From the NCBI GenBank assembly GCA_945878775.1, contig CAMCUQ010000016.1:1-35848 (forward strand): 35,848 nucleotides of DNA. Direction: 5' to 3'. Source of the stretch: Chthonomonas calidirosea. GTDB taxonomy: Bacteria > Armatimonadota > Chthonomonadetes > Chthonomonadales > Chthonomonadaceae. The translations under genes were made by a program, and so were the position numbers. The notes under the pieces were generated by a model. It was not told the origin of the DNA and ran no database searches. It saw only the letters and a program-made list of their open reading frames with translations. Shown here in pieces: positions 25,862-32,927 of the stretch (the first letter of the stretch is position 1; each line of letters begins with the position of its first letter).

Positions 25862-26653
25862 ATGAGAAATGCACCCTCGTGTTCCAAAATCCAAAGCCAG
25901 CTTTGGGACTATGCTGCCCAGAGGCTCAATGAGCAAGAGACCTATCAGATCGCACTCCACCTGCCAACGTGTGAAGCGTGCCAACACGCCGCTACCGAGT
26001 ACGAGCAGCTTCTAATCGGAGTGGCACAACTAAGGACTACGAGCCTACCTGCCTCACAAAGCCATTGGGAGGGGCTACGAAGCCAGATACTGAGCGCACC
26101 ACCACGTAAAAAGCGATCTTGGTCTCCGCGCCTAACCCTCTTTGCAACAGCCTCCTTTGCAACAGCGTTTGGTGCAATATTGCTGACGGTGAAGCTACAA
26201 ACTCCGAGACCCCTGGAGGTCGCCTTTGTACCGAATATAACACAAAACACAACGGGGATACACAAAAAAACAAAGCCAGATTCAACGGCTTGGATCACGC
26301 CTAAACTGGAGCGGGGAAAGCCTCTCATAGCCGCCACAGACAAACCAAAATCAAATTTCAAGCTGACAAACGCCCTGTACAAAACAGGGAAACGAACGCA
26401 GATACGCAAGCCTGTCCTCACACTGGTTCACAATCCAATGCCCAAGTTTGAGAATGACGGGCGCACCGTTGTCGCCGTGAAGTTCGCTGTAGATGGTGAG
26501 ATGCCGCTTGCTCAGACGCGCCAAGTATACCATCAAGGAGTTTCCAAAACCGAGTATGAGAGCCTCTCCGCACAAAGATATATCATGGGAGGAGTGCCAA
26601 GCCCAAGCCTGATTTCGCAAAGTGATGATGATAAGGAGTTGAGACCGTGGTAA
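25862..26653 (+). CDS. Zinc-finger (zf-HC2-like) anti-sigma factor
   Basis: About 263 residues. The N-terminal 60 carry the anti-sigma zinc-binding pattern HLPTCEACQHAA (HxxxCxxC) in a helical context (CSKIQSQLWDYAAQRLNEQE), which in this family binds and holds the ECF factor. One membrane span follows around residues 95-115 (LFATASFATAFGAILLTV). The remainder would be extracytoplasmic and is Lys/Thr/Pro-rich without a recognised domain. I prefer ATG 25862 over the GTG at 25853, as AGAGAGG stands eight bases before the ATG. It overlaps the HtrA-like gene by seven bases. Confidence 0.82.
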   Translation: MRNAPSCSKIQSQLWDYAAQRLNEQETYQIALHLPTCEACQHAATEYEQLLIGVAQLRTTSLPASQSHWEGLRSQILSAPPRKKRSWSPRLTLFATASFATAFGAILLTVKLQTPRPLEVAFVPNITQNTTGIHKKTKPDSTAWITPKLERGKPLIAATDKPKSNFKLTNALYKTGKRTQIRKPVLTLVHNPMPKFENDGRTVVAVKFAVDGEMPLAQTRQVYHQGVSKTEYESLSAQRYIMGGVPSPSLISQSDDDKELRPW

Positions 26654-28431
26654 GACAAAAACGCCTCATTCAGGGAGTGGCAACCCTTTCCCTACTGGTA
26701 ACCTGTGGCTTGCCTGCCCATGCCGATGGCGAAAGCATCCTAGAGAGGATGCAAAACGAGGTTGCAAGCATTGCCGAGAAGATTAGAAACGCGGTCGTAA
26801 CCATTGAGGACGAACGAACGCTCACCGTGACTGGCGCACCGCTCATTCTCTACTCGCCGTTCTCCAACATACCCGAGGAGATCGTCCAGCTTGAGACCGA
26901 AGACAAACAAAGCGCGGCTCTCTTGGACTCCCTTCAAGCGGAGCGCAAACGGGCAGACGCGCAATTTCGAGCAGGGCTAATTACACAGGCTGAAACAAAC
27001 TCTATTGACACCAAGATACGGCAGTTGGAGATAGCGCGTGAGGGTCTCAAACAACGCCTCTTGCTCAAAAGGCGTAGCCTCTCCGAGTGGAGTACCAACA
27101 CCTTTCGGCAAGACATTGCTCCCGACAATACCCCTAAAGCCGTAAGCAAGCTCCGCGACGAGATCGCCAAGGCGCAGGCTACGCTTCAGGAGTACCAAAA
27201 GCAGTTTACCGACAAACATCCGCAAGTCATCTCTGCAACCACCTATCTTGAAACACTCAAAAGGCAGGCGATAACGCAAAAAAGGCTGTTCGAAGCGGAG
27301 AGGAAAAACGCTTTCACTTTTAACGTCCAAAGGTCCTTCCCTGCACAACAACACAGAGGCGGGTCTAGCCTCTTTGTGGGGAGCCCCCAAATCGGTAGCG
27401 GCTTCTGCATTGGAGACGATTTCATAGTCACCACGAGCGATGTCCTAGCCGGTATCAAAAACCCGGTCGTAGTCACAGACAATGGGACTCGTATTAAGGC
27501 GCGTGTTGTGGGTAGCAATCACGATTTGAATGTGGGCTTGCTTCGCCTCACCGCCAAAACTGATGTGGGGAGCCTGAAAATGGGCGACTCAACCTCCGTT
27601 CGCGCAGGTCACTTTGCTATCTCGATTGGGAACCAAGCAGGGCAACCCAACTCTGTGACGCTCATGCTGGTTGGAAACATTCGCAACCAGGGAACCTATG
27701 CAGGGAACCAGTTCTACCCAAGTCTGATTCAGATAGCGGGAACAGTGGGTGCTGGAACCAGTGGCGCACCGCTTGTGAATATCAGGGGAGAGGTGATTGG
27801 GATGATGGCAGCCATTCCCGTGGCAAACTCCTATATTTCCGCACGCACCTCTGGCACGAACCCAAATGATCCATTTGAAATCAACTTCCAGCCTTCGCAA
27901 GAGATGAAAATCCTTGATGGTACACTCTTGTTAGACAACCAGCAAGCGAAACCACAAGCGCTCGATCCTCTCGTGAATAGCATGGTTTTCTTTAATGCTC
28001 CACAGCCTAGCGTCACGAGTGCAGGTTATGCCATTCCCATCAACCAAGTAAAAAATATTCTGGACGAGTTGCGCTCAGAAAAGCCCATACTGCGGGGTTG
28101 GATTGGGGTTGCACCGGAAGATGTCGTGGCGACTATCGAGAAAAAGGGGATCATTCAAATAGATCGAAGCGTGCGGGTTACTGCGGTCTATCCAGATTCT
28201 CCTGCCTTTATTGCCGGCATACAGCCGGGAGATATTATCTCTCTGCTAAACGATAAACCTATCCGCAATGCTGGCGACATTCGAGAGCTATCCGTGCGAC
28301 TGAAGAAGGGGGATGCGGTTAGCCTCACCATCAGGCGTCCCAATGAGACCCGCAAGATCGTACTGAGCATCAGCGCACGCCCTGCAACGATCAAGCCCCC
28401 CATTACTACTCCGATCAAAGAGTCGTTCTAA
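26647..28431 (+). CDS. HtrA-like trypsin-fold/PDZ protein with coiled coil, catalytic His missing
   Basis: 594 residues from GTG 26647 (AGGAG eight bases upstream), with a signal peptide ending near PAHA. Residues about 75-235 are a long charged coiled coil containing QKQFTDKHPQVI, which resembles the YTDKHP motif of Wzz/GumC chain-length regulators. A trypsin-like domain follows (about 245-400): Asp293 (HDLNVGLL) and Ser372 (GTSGAPLVN) match the HtrA triad. The usual TNxHVV stretch reads VTTSDVLAG, with Asp265 where His belongs, so it is probably proteolytically inactive. A PDZ domain closes the protein (GWIGVAPED, AFIAGIQPGDIISLLNDKPI). As third gene of the sigma/anti-sigma operon it may sense envelope stress or bind the anti-sigma factor rather than cut it. 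Confidence 0.85.
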   Translation: MVRQKRLIQGVATLSLLVTCGLPAHADGESILERMQNEVASIAEKIRNAVVTIEDERTLTVTGAPLILYSPFSNIPEEIVQLETEDKQSAALLDSLQAERKRADAQFRAGLITQAETNSIDTKIRQLEIAREGLKQRLLLKRRSLSEWSTNTFRQDIAPDNTPKAVSKLRDEIAKAQATLQEYQKQFTDKHPQVISATTYLETLKRQAITQKRLFEAERKNAFTFNVQRSFPAQQHRGGSSLFVGSPQIGSGFCIGDDFIVTTSDVLAGIKNPVVVTDNGTRIKARVVGSNHDLNVGLLRLTAKTDVGSLKMGDSTSVRAGHFAISIGNQAGQPNSVTLMLVGNIRNQGTYAGNQFYPSLIQIAGTVGAGTSGAPLVNIRGEVIGMMAAIPVANSYISARTSGTNPNDPFEINFQPSQEMKILDGTLLLDNQQAKPQALDPLVNSMVFFNAPQPSVTSAGYAIPINQVKNILDELRSEKPILRGWIGVAPEDVVATIEKKGIIQIDRSVRVTAVYPDSPAFIAGIQPGDIISLLNDKPIRNAGDIRELSVRLKKGDAVSLTIRRPNETRKIVLSISARPATIKPPITTPIKESF

Positions 28432-28467
28432 AGTGGGGGTTGGTTTTGCTCTCGCTCAAAAAAACAG

Positions 28468-28499
28468 AAAGCCCTTCTCACTTTGGCGAGAAGGGCTTT
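28468..28499 (-). terminator. Rho-independent terminator of the flagellar/csrA transcript
   Basis: A perfect 12-bp stem (arms 28468-28479 and 28488-28499) encloses an 8-base loop. Read on the minus strand the hairpin is followed by CTGTTTTTTTGAG, a proper U-tract, so it ends the csrA-side transcript. On the plus strand it is preceded by the A-run and followed by only a few Ts, so it is a weaker terminator for the HtrA-like gene. The two convergent units share it. Confidence 0.9.
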
Positions 28500-28524
28500 C
28501 AAATCGAATATGGTCACGAGGGCG

Positions 28525-28773
28525 TTACTTAGGCACGCTGGATTTGGTGGAGGTGAGCAAGTCCCCCAAGTTTGGTAGGTCTTGCACCGACAGCGTGGTC
28601 GCTACTTGATTTTCGTCACGAATCTGCTCGTATACCTCTTTGCGATGAACTGTGACAGTGCGCGGGGCGCGAATGCCCAAGCGAACCTGTTCACCCCGCA
28701 CTTCAAGGACTGTTATCTCAATCTCATTGCCGATCATAATACTCTGATCGGGCTTTCGCGTGAGTACTAACAT
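28525..28773 (-). CDS. csrA: Carbon storage regulator CsrA
   Basis: 82-residue CsrA: MLVLTRKPDQSIMIGNEIEITVLEVRGEQVRLGI followed by RAPRTVTVHRKEVYEQI (quoted in parts), with the family's RNA-contacting N-terminal strand and the later RAP..V.V.R motif. The C-terminal 25 residues are a variable tail. CsrA dimers bind GGA-containing leaders to block translation, in particular of flagellin and other surface genes, and are released by binding FliW. A strong GGAGGG stands upstream of the start. It is the last gene before the terminator and follows fliW, the usual regulatory pair. Confidence 0.96.
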   Translation of the reverse strand: MLVLTRKPDQSIMIGNEIEITVLEVRGEQVRLGIRAPRTVTVHRKEVYEQIRDENQVATTLSVQDLPNLGDLLTSTKSSVPK

Positions 28774-28803
28774 CTGTATTTGCCCTCCATGGCTAAAAAT
28801 ATC

Positions 28804-28828
28804 TCTCTGTACTATTATACAACAGAGA
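28804..28828 (-). promoter_or_regulatory. Candidate promoter/operator in front of csrA
   Basis: On the minus strand a perfect TATAAT (plus 28814-28819) sits between two 7-base inverted arms, TCTCTGT (28804-28810) and ACAGAGA (28822-28828), 11 bases apart. No convincing -35 hexamer is found 16-18 bases upstream. The arrangement could be a csrA-specific promoter whose -10 is covered by a dimeric repressor, or a leader hairpin. A second inverted repeat, ACTGCGA (28833-28839) with TCGCAGT (28861-28867), lies just upstream. Confidence 0.4.
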
Positions 28829-28882
28829 TCGCACTGCGACGCGCCTCCTCCGTGATAGAATCGCAGTACTTACAAAATAGGC

Positions 28883-29479
28883 TTAAGCGACCACCGTTTG
28901 AGCATGGGAAGGATTCTCCCGTTTTGGCATAGTGACACAGGCTACAGGAGCGACTTCACGTGCCCTCTGAAGCTCATCGACGACTCGGTGGCGGGTTGTG
29001 TACTCTTCATCTTGTACAATAACCTGTTTGCCCCTGCGAGTAAAACCGTTTATCAAGATAGGACCGAGAAGATTCGCGGTCATCTCATGGGCGTTCTGCG
29101 GAGGTACGGTCACAATAGCGAAGAGTAGCACGGGGGTATCCACCGTAATCCCTAGCATTCGAGCATCCGCTTCTGAAACCGTGGGCGCATAGTCGGGTCG
29201 AAATTCACGTGGTTCCAGAATGGGGAATGCGACTTCAGGAGTATCTATCGCCTGAAACCAACGAAAACTGGTGTTGTCGTCATGGCGCACCACGACATAG
29301 CGTTTCCACTGCTCAAAACCAATGATACCTTCAGGCAGAGTCACGATGATCTCTTCCTCCACCTCCAAGGTCCCGAATCGTGTTGTAGGAACGGTGATTG
29401 TCGCCGTCTGGAGTTGCATATTCGTAGGGGTCATGTCCAGTTCAGGATCATGAGTACGTTTGTCAATTGTAATCGCCAT
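28883..29479 (-). CDS. fliW: Flagellar assembly factor FliW
   Basis: 198 residues: after a variable N-terminus of about 35 residues comes the FliW core, FGTLEVEEEIIVTLPEGIIGFEQWKRYVVV (in parts), then FRWFQAIDTPEVAFPILEP and VLLFAIVTVPPQNAHEMTANLLGPILING, all family hallmarks. FliW binds flagellin and, when free, sequesters CsrA, linking flagellin supply to translation. It stands directly before csrA and after flgL in the same transcript. The longer-than-usual N- and C-terminal ends (family about 150 residues) have no known role. GAGAGAG precedes the ATG. Confidence 0.94.
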   Translation of the reverse strand: MAITIDKRTHDPELDMTPTNMQLQTATITVPTTRFGTLEVEEEIIVTLPEGIIGFEQWKRYVVVRHDDNTSFRWFQAIDTPEVAFPILEPREFRPDYAPTVSEADARMLGITVDTPVLLFAIVTVPPQNAHEMTANLLGPILINGFTRRGKQVIVQDEEYTTRHRVVDELQRAREVAPVACVTMPKRENPSHAQTVVA

Positions 29480-29849
29480 CTCTACTCTCTCACTTCCGTT
29501 TTTCTAGGGTGTAGTAGGCTATCGGAGAAAATCTAAGAGACTGATCTGTCCGATACGCGCAGTCGATTGAAGTGCCGCCTGATAGGCAGTCTCGGCGGAT
29601 TGTAGCTCCACCACCGCTGTGGGAATGTCCACATCTTGAATGTCTGAAAGTATCTTTGTAAAGTTCACTTTCGAGTTCACATTTTGAAGAGTGACCGTAT
29701 CGATATGCTGAGTACGCGACCCCACATCAGCGCGTACCCGCGATACATCTTGAATAGTCGTGTCTAGCTTCTTGAGCGAATCGTTTGAGATAAGTGTGCT
29801 CTGTCCCAACCTCATACGATCCCGCAGCTCAGATAATACTTGAATGGCG

Positions 29850-29887
29850 GGTTGCAACGCCTCTTCGCCGGAGACATTTACTCGGAG
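29850..29887. repeat. 38-bp direct repeat, copy 1 (within flgL)
   Basis: Identical over 38 bases to 29922-29959; the flanking bases on both sides differ, so the limits are exact. Read on the minus strand it encodes the FlgL residues LRVNVSGEEALQP. One copy is the original gene sequence; the other arose by duplication. Confidence 0.95.
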
Positions 29888-29921
29888 GATAGACGTAGCA
29901 GACCTGAAACCGACTTATTCA
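29888..29921. other. 34-bp foreign segment between the flgL repeats
   Basis: This 34-base stretch belongs neither to the repeat nor to the FlgL family sequence. It supplies the TAA stop at 29915-29917. Read on through, the encoded residues (VGFRSATSI after the stop) look unlike FlgL. Its size is within the usual CRISPR spacer range. I see no obvious match to it elsewhere in the window. Confidence 0.8.
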
Positions 29922-29959
29922 GGTTGCAACGCCTCTTCGCCGGAGACATTTACTCGGAG
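29922..29959. repeat. 38-bp direct repeat, copy 2 (within flgL)
   Basis: Second exact copy of the 38-base repeat, 72 bases from the first. Seventy-two is 24 codons, so the frame is kept across both copies. On the minus strand this copy is read first and leads into the stop codon of the 34-base segment. Confidence 0.95.
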
Positions 29960-30508
29960 AGAGTCTCCCACCCCAATATCGAGTCGTATCGCATCGTCGT
30001 TGTTGGCAGACTTTCCGCCCTGATAGTCGTAGCCATTTGCGTTTACCACAAATGGCGGGCTATCACTCTTCTGCCCCGCAAACAGATAGCGATTTCCATA
30101 CGTCGAATTGCCCAGTGTGCCGAGGCTTTGAATGATGCTCTGTACCTGCGTTGCCAGCGCGTCTTGAGTCTCTTGAGAGAGCGAAGAGCTTCCCGCTTGA
30201 ACCGCCAGAGTACGTGCCTGCCTCATCAAGTCCGATACACTACTGAGCGCACCATCTGTCGCGTTTAGGTAGCCCTTTGCTTGCACTAGAGTCTTGTTGT
30301 ACTGCTCCAACGAGTCGAGGTGATTTTGCAAGGAGAGTGACTGCGATATGCCCGTTGGATCGTCCGAAGGGGCATTTATTCGCCTTCCTGTGCTAACCTC
30401 CATTTGCGCGGCACTGAGGCGTGCAAAGGTCGTCGACATTTGTAGGAGCGAGTTCTGTTGAAATTGATTGGTGCTAATTCGCATAATGCTCTGCCTCCAA
30501 CCCTAGCC

Positions 30509-31924
30509 CTATTTGCCTAGCCCGTTGATCACTCTGTCCAGGGCATCATCCATCACACTAATAAACCTTGACGCCGCCTGATAGGACCGCTGATACTGGA
30601 TCAGCTGAGTCAGTTCCTCGTCCAACGACACACCGGAGACGGCAGACTGCTGATTTCTAGTCTGCGAAATAATCTTCTGCTGACTGTCGCTCAAATCCGT
30701 GTAATGCTTCACATCGGAGCCGACCTGTGTCACCTGAGCGTTATAGAACTGGTTCAGCGTTCCGCTATTGATTACCTTCTGTTGCGCAATTCGGGCAATA
30801 GCACTTGCATTGTCACCATTCCCTTTCGAAAATGGGGCGGGTGGGACAGGAGCCGCACCTGCCGCTATGGCGTCTGTACTCTTTTTGATATCGCTTGCAA
30901 CGTCGATATCCGATGCGTCTGTTCCCACAAAAAAGGGCTTTCCCGTCGAACCATCCAGTCCCATACCAAGGGCGTGTTGCGCGTTCACTGCCGTAATCGT
31001 TGCGCTTGCAAACTGGCTTAATTGGGCACGATAGCCCTCCACAACTGTTCTTGCTTGTAGGAGACCAGAGAGAACTCCTCCGCGGATCGGGATAGGATTA
31101 TTGTCGCTGTCAAGGAGAGCAGTCGAGCCACTTGCGGTATCGAAACTGGTGGGGAGTGGCGTCGATTCGTCGTTATAGACAAGAGGCTGCCCTCCCACAT
31201 AGACCTGCACGCTACCCGTAAACTTGCCTGAAGCCGAGTCCTTCGTCTGTATAACCTGTGTATCTGTTAGGTTTCCTAAGCTTTCCAAAAGCGAGTCGCG
31301 CTTGTCCAGTAGCTCATTAGGGGAGCCGCCCGTCAGTACAGACTTCTGTATCTCACCATTGAGGGACGCAATCTGCTTTGCGATGTCGTTAATCTGATGG
31401 ATCGTTAACGTGATATTTTTCTCGGTATCGCTAGTGACCTGTTTGAGATTGGCATTGAATCCATGAAGCCCTGAAACCAAAGCCTGCGCTTGCGTTCTCA
31501 CACCAGCCCGTAGCCCCGCGTTTGCAGGATCGGTGGCGAGATCGGAAAAACTATTCAAAAACCCCGTGAGCAACGAACCTGTACCAATACTACTCGGCTC
31601 ATTAAATGCGCCCTGCGCTCGGGTTAAAATATCTCGGAGCGTTTCGTAGGAGCCTTGATCGGAGAGGGCATTACGCGCTTGACCATCCAAATACTGATCC
31701 CTCATGCGAAGAATGCCTGCAACGTCTACCCCTGTGCCGATCTGCCCTTGAGCACCATTGGGAAGGATAAATCCGCTGGAATGGGATGCTTCCAAAATCA
31801 CCCGCTGGCGTGAATAGCCCGGCGTATTGACGTTGGCGGTGTTTTGCCCAATCGTCTCTAGTGCGATCTGGTTCGCGGCGAGAGCACGACGCCCTATCTC
31901 TATTCCCAAAAAATTGGAGGACAT
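30509..31924 (-). CDS. flgK: Flagellar hook-associated protein FlgK (HAP1)
   Basis: 471 residues. The N-terminal D0 helix LGIEIGRRALAANQIALETIGQNTANVNTPGYSRQRV (in parts) is the classic FlgK/FlgE/rod signature. A middle domain has LLTGFLNSFSDLATDPANAGLR and NELLDKRDSLLESLG. The C-terminal D0 helix, VSLDEELTQLIQYQRSYQAASRFISVMDDALDRVI (in parts), is intact. FlgK is the first junction protein on the hook tip, exported by the flagellar type III apparatus and followed by FlgL and the cap. It is full length. The FlgN chaperone gene is just upstream and flgL 24 bases downstream, as expected for a co-exported pair. Confidence 0.95.
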   Translation of the reverse strand: MSSNFLGIEIGRRALAANQIALETIGQNTANVNTPGYSRQRVILEASHSSGFILPNGAQGQIGTGVDVAGILRMRDQYLDGQARNALSDQGSYETLRDILTRAQGAFNEPSSIGTGSLLTGFLNSFSDLATDPANAGLRAGVRTQAQALVSGLHGFNANLKQVTSDTEKNITLTIHQINDIAKQIASLNGEIQKSVLTGGSPNELLDKRDSLLESLGNLTDTQVIQTKDSASGKFTGSVQVYVGGQPLVYNDESTPLPTSFDTASGSTALLDSDNNPIPIRGGVLSGLLQARTVVEGYRAQLSQFASATITAVNAQHALGMGLDGSTGKPFFVGTDASDIDVASDIKKSTDAIAAGAAPVPPAPFSKGNGDNASAIARIAQQKVINSGTLNQFYNAQVTQVGSDVKHYTDLSDSQQKIISQTRNQQSAVSGVSLDEELTQLIQYQRSYQAASRFISVMDDALDRVINGLGK

Positions 31925-31977
31925 GGCTGACTTCTCTCTTTTGCCTATGCTCTACTATCAAGCAGTAGAGCGGGAGC

Positions 31978-32448
31978 CTACATGGTGGCAAGGTTGGTTC
32001 CATAACGGTTGGGCTTAAAGACCGTCCGCGTGATGCTCTCCATGCTGAACTGGATAAAATCGATGGCACTTTGGAGAAGGCGCAAATTTTGTTCTTTGAG
32101 CCGCTTCAAATCCTCTTGTGCCTTGAGCAATTCTCGGCGCAACTGCGTAAAGAGCCGTTGTTCTGCCATGGGAAGATGCTTGACAAAATCTGTAAGAGTG
32201 GAGTGCGTATTGATGCCAAGCACTTTTGCAAGCTCTTGCGTAGCTAGCTCACGCTCTGGCTCCAATGCCTCCTGCTGAACAAGTACATTCCGCTGTTCGA
32301 TCTCTAAGCGCGTAATAGAGGCAACCTCATTGGCAACAAGAGCCAGATTCTGCTCTTGGGACAACCGCAGTAACCGACGCGCCAGCAGAAGATGCTGTTG
32401 CAAGACGCGCTGTAGACGCGAACACGCTAACGAAACAGGGGTACTCAT
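31978..32448 (-). CDS. flgN: FlgN-like flagellar export chaperone
   Basis: 156 residues, almost entirely helical and Leu/Gln/Glu-rich, with the FlgN pattern: an N-terminal coiled coil (LQQHLLLARRLLRLSQEQNLALVANEV), a central EQRNVLVQQ, and a C-terminal amphipathic helix (LLRELLKAQ-like, LKRLKEQNLRLLQSAIDFIQFSM). FlgN holds FlgK and FlgL unfolded before export. FlgN family sequences are poorly conserved; the call rests on helical pattern, size and position between flgJ and flgK. It overlaps flgJ by four bases (ATGA). Confidence 0.82.
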   Translation of the reverse strand: MSTPVSLACSRLQRVLQQHLLLARRLLRLSQEQNLALVANEVASITRLEIEQRNVLVQQEALEPERELATQELAKVLGINTHSTLTDFVKHLPMAEQRLFTQLRRELLKAQEDLKRLKEQNLRLLQSAIDFIQFSMESITRTVFKPNRYGTNLATM

Positions 32449-32927
32449 TCGGGGAGGTCTCCTCTCTTAGATTGGGTTTGCAAAACACCTCTTTCTATCT
32501 TATCGGTATTTTTGTCGGGCTTACTCGCAAGTTTTTCGCGGACATGTACCTCCGCAGGAAGAGCCAGCGGATTCTCCGGTAGGGTGGCGCGTATTGCAGG
32601 TGAAAACTTGTGGTCTTCTGGAAAGACAATCGCCTCAAGTCGGTGGTAGAGGGTCTTACCTATACCAAAATTGCCGCTCTCACTGATGCGGTGGGACATG
32701 GTATCGTCCATCATCTCCTGATACATCTTCGACTCGTGGCTCTTGCCAAAGAGGGCGTTATCGCCCTCCATCCCCTTCCGAACCTGCTTGAACATCATCC
32801 CGATGAAGACAGACTCAAACTCCTGTGTCGCCTTTTTGAGTTTGGCTTTCTTTTGGTCTTTGGTCTCATTGACGCTCGTGCTCTGTGCCATGCGATCCAG
32901 CTCAACATCGGGAACAATGGGCATCAC
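32445..32927 (-). CDS. flgJ: Rod-binding protein FlgJ (N-terminal domain only)
   Basis: 160 residues. The core KKATQEFESVFIGMMFKQVRKGM, then SKMYQEMMDDTMSHRISESGNFGIGKTLYHRL (in parts), is the FlgJ rod-cap/rod-binding domain. The C-terminal muramidase domain found in proteobacterial FlgJ is absent; the last 50 residues are charged and probably disordered. Single-domain FlgJ is normal in many phyla, with the peptidoglycan hydrolase encoded separately. It overlaps flgI and flgN by four bases each, so the three are translationally coupled. Confidence 0.92.
   Translation of the reverse strand: MMPIVPDVELDRMAQSTSVNETKDQKKAKLKKATQEFESVFIGMMFKQVRKGMEGDNALFGKSHESKMYQEMMDDTMSHRISESGNFGIGKTLYHRLEAIVFPEDHKFSPAIRATLPENPLALPAEVHVREKLASKPDKNTDKIERGVLQTQSKRGDLPE

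Larger units (their letters stand above)
29519..30484 (-). pseudogene. flgL: Flagellar hook-filament junction protein FlgL, interrupted by a 72-bp insertion
   Basis: The N-terminal 189 residues (MRISTNQFQQNSLLQMSTTFARLSAAQ..., with TGRRINAPSDDPTGIS) and a further 112 or so residues ending SLLDFLR are the two parts of one FlgL. The reading frame is the same in both, but TAA at 29915-29917 stops it. The stop lies in a 72-base insertion: a second copy of 38 bases of flgL plus 34 bases of unrelated sequence. Removing 72 bases restores a 297-residue FlgL, normal length. As written, the product lacks the C-terminal helix that pairs with the N-terminal one, so it should not build a filament junction. 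All surrounding flagellar genes are intact, so either this is a recent or reversible OFF allele or the insertion is an assembly error. GGAGG precedes ATG 30484. Confidence 0.88.

Noticed and set aside
29519-29857. An independent small gene downstream in flgL
   Set aside because: It is the C-terminal part of FlgL in the same frame, starting only at a TTG inside the duplicated segment.
29850-29959. A true CRISPR array
   Set aside because: Only one spacer-like unit exists, the 'repeat' is flgL coding sequence, and no cas genes or leader are in the window. Retained only as a possible off-target integration.
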